Source of the DNA: Alkalihalobacillus sp. CinArs1
GTDB taxonomy: Bacteria > Bacillota > Bacilli > Bacillales > Guptibacillaceae
Length of the DNA stretch: 64,000 bases
NCBI RefSeq assembly: GCF_947387515.1
Contig: NZ_CANDOB010000002.1
Span: 1,054,001-1,118,000, forward strand
Direction of reading: 5' to 3'
A model generated the notes under the pieces. It ran no database searches and had not been told where the DNA came from. It saw only the letters and a list, made by a program, of their open reading frames with translations. Positions 61,269 through 64,000 of this stretch are shown in pieces. The translations under genes were made by a program, and so were the position numbers. Position 1 is the first letter of the stretch. Every line of letters begins with the position of its first letter.

Positions 61269-61651
61269 TGGGAGATGTTCTGATTGGCATCGTTGCAACT
61301 GCTGTGACGGTACCGCTTCTAGCCTGGTACATCGTCTATATTTTTACTGTAAAAGTAACAAAGAAGAAGAAACATTCAATCCGGCTCGCAACAGATCTAT
61401 CCACGTTGTTTTTTATTCTAAGCGTCCATTTCATATGCGTAGAGCTCTTTCAACGCTCTTTTTTATGGGTAATCTTTATTCTTATGATTATGATTGCAGT
61501 TGGTTTCACTGTTCTTCATTGGAAAACAAAGGAAGATATCAGTATTAAAAGAGTGATGAAAGGAGCATGGCGCTTCAATTTTCTCGTATTTTCAACTGGA
61601 TATGTTCTACTATTGCTTATTGGGTTAGCACACCGTATTGCTACGGTGTAA
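61268..61651 (+). CDS. DUF3397 family membrane protein
   Basis: 127 residues with four membrane helices; VTKKKKHSIRLATDLSTLFFILSVHFICVELF and a C-terminal MKGAWRFNFLVFSTGYVLLLLIGL are typical of DUF3397 proteins between panE and bshC. Function unknown. Its ATG overlaps the panE stop by one base, so it is coupled to panE. Confidence 0.8.
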   Translation: MGDVLIGIVATAVTVPLLAWYIVYIFTVKVTKKKKHSIRLATDLSTLFFILSVHFICVELFQRSFLWVIFILMIMIAVGFTVLHWKTKEDISIKRVMKGAWRFNFLVFSTGYVLLLLIGLAHRIATV

Positions 61652-61669
61652 CTCATAAGCTTTTTTTTT
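61630..61669 (+). terminator. Terminator after panE operon
   Basis: ACACCGTA / TACGGTGT with a TTGC loop starts inside the DUF3397 coding end; a run of nine T follows 11 bases later, so efficiency is uncertain. Confidence 0.6.
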
Positions 61670-61697
61670 GGTAGCAGTGGGGTCAGTTTGATATACT
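61668..61697 (+). promoter_or_regulatory. Possible promoter of bshC
   Basis: TTGGTA, 18 bp, TATACT; start near 61704 and a leader of about 50 nt. Confidence 0.45.
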
Positions 61698-61754
61698 AAC
61701 TAAGGATTATGCAGGCGGAATACCGTATTTGTGTCGAGAAAGGAAGAAATAGCA

Positions 61755-63374
61755 ATGAAACTCACCGAAAATTTCCTTCCGGGAACAAATGTAATTGCTA
61801 CCGATTACATCGCGAGGAACAAAAGCATCTCAGCTTTTTTTGACTATACATATCAAACGAATGAGTCTTATGAAGAGCGCTACCAGGAACTGATGGAGCG
61901 TGATTTTGAACGTGCAGCTTTATCAGACCACCTCGAGGCGTTTAATCGAGTTTATCATCCAGATGAGAAGGCATTGAAAAACATCGAGAGATTGAAAAGA
62001 AAAGATGCTGTGACCGTAGTTGGCGGTCAACAGGCTGGTGTACTGACCGGTCCGCTTTACACGATTAACAAGGCAATATCCGTAATTAAACTTGCTGAAG
62101 AAAAAGAAAAACAACTTGGCGTTCCAGTTATCCCGGTATTTTGGATAGCAGGTGAGGATCATGATTTTCATGAAGTAAACCACGTGTATACGTTCAGTGA
62201 GAAAGAAACGAAAGTAGCGGTCCCTCAAAAGCAATATCGAAAACAGGCGCTTTCAGATATTGAGCTCGATCAAGCAGCGATCAAAGAATGGACGGACCAC
62301 GTTCTTCATGAGTTTGGTGAAACGGATTACACGAACGACATTCTAAACTGGTTAGAAAACATCACAGATCGTTCTGCTACGTTCGTCGATCACTTTTGTC
62401 ATATGATCACAGCCCTTTTCTCGAAGTACGGTCTTGTCTTGGTCGACTCAGGGAATGAGGCATTTCGGAGTCTTCAATCAAGTGTGTTTAAAACCATAAT
62501 TAAAGACAATGAACGCATTAATAAGAGCGTCCTTGACCAAGCTGCCTCACTACATGAGTGTAACTACCCGGTAGAAGTTGATCTTGATGAAAATCAGGCG
62601 AACTTATTTGTGAAAGTGAAAGGTGAACGTGTTTTACTCGAACGAGAAGGGTCGCTGTTCAGAGGGAAAGCTGGAGAAGTAGAATACACAGAAGAAGAAT
62701 TACTTCAGCTAGCAGAGGAAAAGCCGGATAAGCTGAGTAATAATGTCGTGACGAGGCCGATTATGCAAGATGCGATGTTTCCTGTTCTCGCCTTCGTTGG
62801 TGGACCTGGGGAACTTGCATATTGGGCATTATTGAAGTCGGCATTTCGGGTGTTTGATTATAAAATGCCGGTTATTGTTCCGAGAATGACGTTTACGTTT
62901 GTAGAACGACATATTCAAAAATATGCATCAGAGCTCTCACTATCAATAGATGACATCGTAAAAGAGGGTGTCATGTCTTACCGAAATCGCTATATTGAAA
63001 ACCTCGATCACTATGGATTAGAAGAAACGTTCTCGAGTGCCGGGGAGAAGATAGAAGCTATCCATGACGATCTGAGGCAGTTAACGACTAATGTCGATAA
63101 AGGTTTAGAGCGATATTCCAACAAAAATGGGGAATTTATTCAAAGGCAGCTAGATCTTCTTAAAGAAAAACTGCAGGCAACGATTTTAGAGCGACACGAA
63201 CATACGCTTATAAAATATGATGAGATCGGACTTGCATTAAAACCGAATGGTGCTCCACAGGAAAGAAAATGGAACATTGTATATTACTTGAACTGGCATG
63301 GTCCTGATTTTATCGAACGTCTCATGAACTTAGAGCTGTCACTAAACGAAAAACACAAAGTTGTGTATTTGTAA
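61755..63374 (+). CDS. bshC: Bacillithiol biosynthesis cysteine-adding enzyme
   Basis: Adds cysteine to glucosaminyl-malate, the last step of bacillithiol synthesis. 539 residues, equal to B. subtilis BshC (YllA). The nucleotidyltransferase-like core has VTVVGGQQAGVLTGPLYT and VFWIAGEDHDFHEVNH (catalytic region); GGPGELAYWALLK and a coiled-coil C-terminal part follow. ATG at 61755, eight bases after AGGAAG; eight upstream codons in frame lack a ribosome binding site. Confidence 0.94.
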   Translation: MKLTENFLPGTNVIATDYIARNKSISAFFDYTYQTNESYEERYQELMERDFERAALSDHLEAFNRVYHPDEKALKNIERLKRKDAVTVVGGQQAGVLTGPLYTINKAISVIKLAEEKEKQLGVPVIPVFWIAGEDHDFHEVNHVYTFSEKETKVAVPQKQYRKQALSDIELDQAAIKEWTDHVLHEFGETDYTNDILNWLENITDRSATFVDHFCHMITALFSKYGLVLVDSGNEAFRSLQSSVFKTIIKDNERINKSVLDQAASLHECNYPVEVDLDENQANLFVKVKGERVLLEREGSLFRGKAGEVEYTEEELLQLAEEKPDKLSNNVVTRPIMQDAMFPVLAFVGGPGELAYWALLKSAFRVFDYKMPVIVPRMTFTFVERHIQKYASELSLSIDDIVKEGVMSYRNRYIENLDHYGLEETFSSAGEKIEAIHDDLRQLTTNVDKGLERYSNKNGEFIQRQLDLLKEKLQATILERHEHTLIKYDEIGLALKPNGAPQERKWNIVYYLNWHGPDFIERLMNLELSLNEKHKVVYL

Positions 63375-63395
63375 AAAAACAATGAAGTTTTCTTA

Positions 63396-63430
63396 AAAAA
63401 TCCTGCTGATCACAGCAGGATTTTTATTTT
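63396..63430 (+). terminator. Terminator after bshC
   Basis: AAAAATCCTGCTG / CAGCAGGATTTTT, 13-bp stem with an ATCA loop. Confidence 0.92.
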
Positions 63431-63451
63431 GGTGCACGAATACATTTTCTA

Positions 63452-63507
63452 GTGGTGAAAAGTGGGGAGTTGTGGTAACTTAAAGGTAGAAAGTGGGGAA
63501 GGTGGGG
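63452..63507 (+). promoter_or_regulatory. MraZ-box repeats upstream of mraZ
   Basis: GTGG cores at 63452 (GTGGTG), 63462 (GTGGGG) and 63472 (GTGGTA) repeat exactly every 10 bp; two more GTGGGG lie at 63493 and 63502. MraZ binds tandem TGGG-like repeats with 10-bp period upstream of its own gene in E. coli and mycoplasmas, so these are likely autoregulatory sites; the last two also touch the ribosome binding site. Confidence 0.7.
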
Positions 63508-63514
63508 AAAGCCA

Positions 63515-63946
63515 ATGTTCATGGGGGAATATCAGCACACTGTTGATGAAAAAGGCAGAATGATCATTCCCGCAAAGTTCCGTGATGAACTTGGTGACAC
63601 ATTTGTCCTCACTCGTGGGCTTGATAAATGTATTTTTGGTTATCCTATGAAAGAATGGGAAGCCCTTGAAGAAAAAATGAAAACACTCCCTTTTACAAAG
63701 AAAGATGCTCGTGCTTTCACCAGATTCTTTTTCTCAGGTGCGACGGAATGTCAATTGGACAAGCAAGGCAGAGTAAACATTGCTGGGACGCTTAGACAAT
63801 ATGCTGAACTAGAGAAGGAATGCGTTGTGATTGGAGTTTCAAACAGGTTAGAGATTTGGAGTAAACCGGTTTGGGAAGACTACTTCAATGCCTCAGAAGA
63901 ATCTTTTTCTGAGATTGCAGAAAGCATGATGGATTTTGATATGTAA
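63515..63946 (+). CDS. mraZ: Transcriptional regulator MraZ
   Basis: 143 residues with two AbrB-like half-domains, each with a DxxGR motif: [14 protein letters not shown] and [23 protein letters not shown] is the standard start. Represses or tunes the division and cell wall (dcw) cluster that follows. GGTGGGG precedes the ATG. rsmH begins 34 bases downstream. Confidence 0.95.
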   Translation: MFMGEYQHTVDEKGRMIIPAKFRDELGDTFVLTRGLDKCIFGYPMKEWEALEEKMKTLPFTKKDARAFTRFFFSGATECQLDKQGRVNIAGTLRQYAELEKECVVIGVSNRLEIWSKPVWEDYFNASEESFSEIAESMMDFDM

Positions 63947-63980
63947 AAGGTTAATATGCAGTGAAGGTTAAGGTGTAAAC

Positions 63981-64000
63981 ATGTTTGAACATATTACAGT
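63981..64000 (+). CDS. rsmH: 16S rRNA (cytosine1402-N4)-methyltransferase, 5' end only
   Basis: Only six full codons are in the window (MFEHIT). They match the start of RsmH/MraW, and rsmH always follows mraZ in Firmicutes. AAGGTG lies five bases before the ATG. Product continues beyond base 64000. Confidence 0.8.

Overview
The window is chromosomal backbone from an aerobic, endospore-forming member of the Bacillaceae. AT-rich DNA, strong AAGGAGG-type ribosome binding sites, frequent TTG and GTG starts, sigma-A promoters and many protein-level matches point to a Bacillus relative. Gene order closely follows the Bacillus subtilis ykrA-pdhABCD-speA-ykt-yla-cta-ylb-bshC-mraZ interval. Small gains, losses and one gene fusion make it a different genus or a distant species. 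I saw no rRNA, tRNA, prophage, insertion sequence or CRISPR array.

Layout. 1-7.4 kb: a HAD phosphatase end, peptide deformylase, the YkyA lipoprotein and the pyruvate dehydrogenase operon (pdhA, B, C, D) behind a leader of roughly 270 nt. 7.4-17 kb: a BCCT osmolyte transporter, a deacetylase lipoprotein, a homologue of the dual-function RNA SR1 with its SR1P peptide, arginine decarboxylase speA, a nitronate-monooxygenase-like enzyme, yktA, yktB, ykzI and suhB. 17-27 kb: ylaF, typA, ylaH, ylaI, ylaJ, phoH (ylaK), ylaL, glutaminase, ylaN, a frameshifted M50-type protease and ftsW. 27-37 kb: pyruvate carboxylase, then heme A synthesis (ctaA, ctaB) and the caa3 cytochrome oxidase (ctaCDEF). 37-50 kb: an AI-2E family permease, an Asp23 protein, two CAP-domain proteins, a YugN-CBS fusion, ylbC to ylbG, an MFS pump, a minus-strand small RNA that looks like the forespore RNA CsfG, rsmD, coaD and ylbJ. 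50-64 kb: ylbK, ylbL, tmcAL (ylbM), ylbN, rpmF, an enoyl-CoA hydratase, gerR (ylbO), ylbP, a three-gene acyl-CoA carboxylase cassette, panE, a DUF3397 protein, bshC, mraZ and the first bases of rsmH.

How it works together. Central carbon flow is concentrated here: Pdh makes acetyl-CoA, Pyc makes oxaloacetate, SR1/SR1P is placed to respond to glycolytic versus gluconeogenic growth through CcpN and CcpA sites, and the cta genes supply the terminal oxidase that uses the resulting electrons. CoaD and PanE contribute to coenzyme A supply. Several genes are sporulation-linked (ylaJ, ylbD, ylbJ, gerR, the CsfG-like RNA). The right edge enters the division and cell wall cluster with MraZ boxes in front of mraZ.

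I found no wholly new multigene system. The best leads are regulatory: the SR1 locus with CcpN-type and cre sites, the antisense-oriented forespore RNA upstream of rsmD, a 36-codon leader ORF that overlaps the ctaB start, the structured pdhA leader and a probable leaderless ATP-grasp mRNA. All product names come from reading the sequence and from memory of the families; no database search was run.
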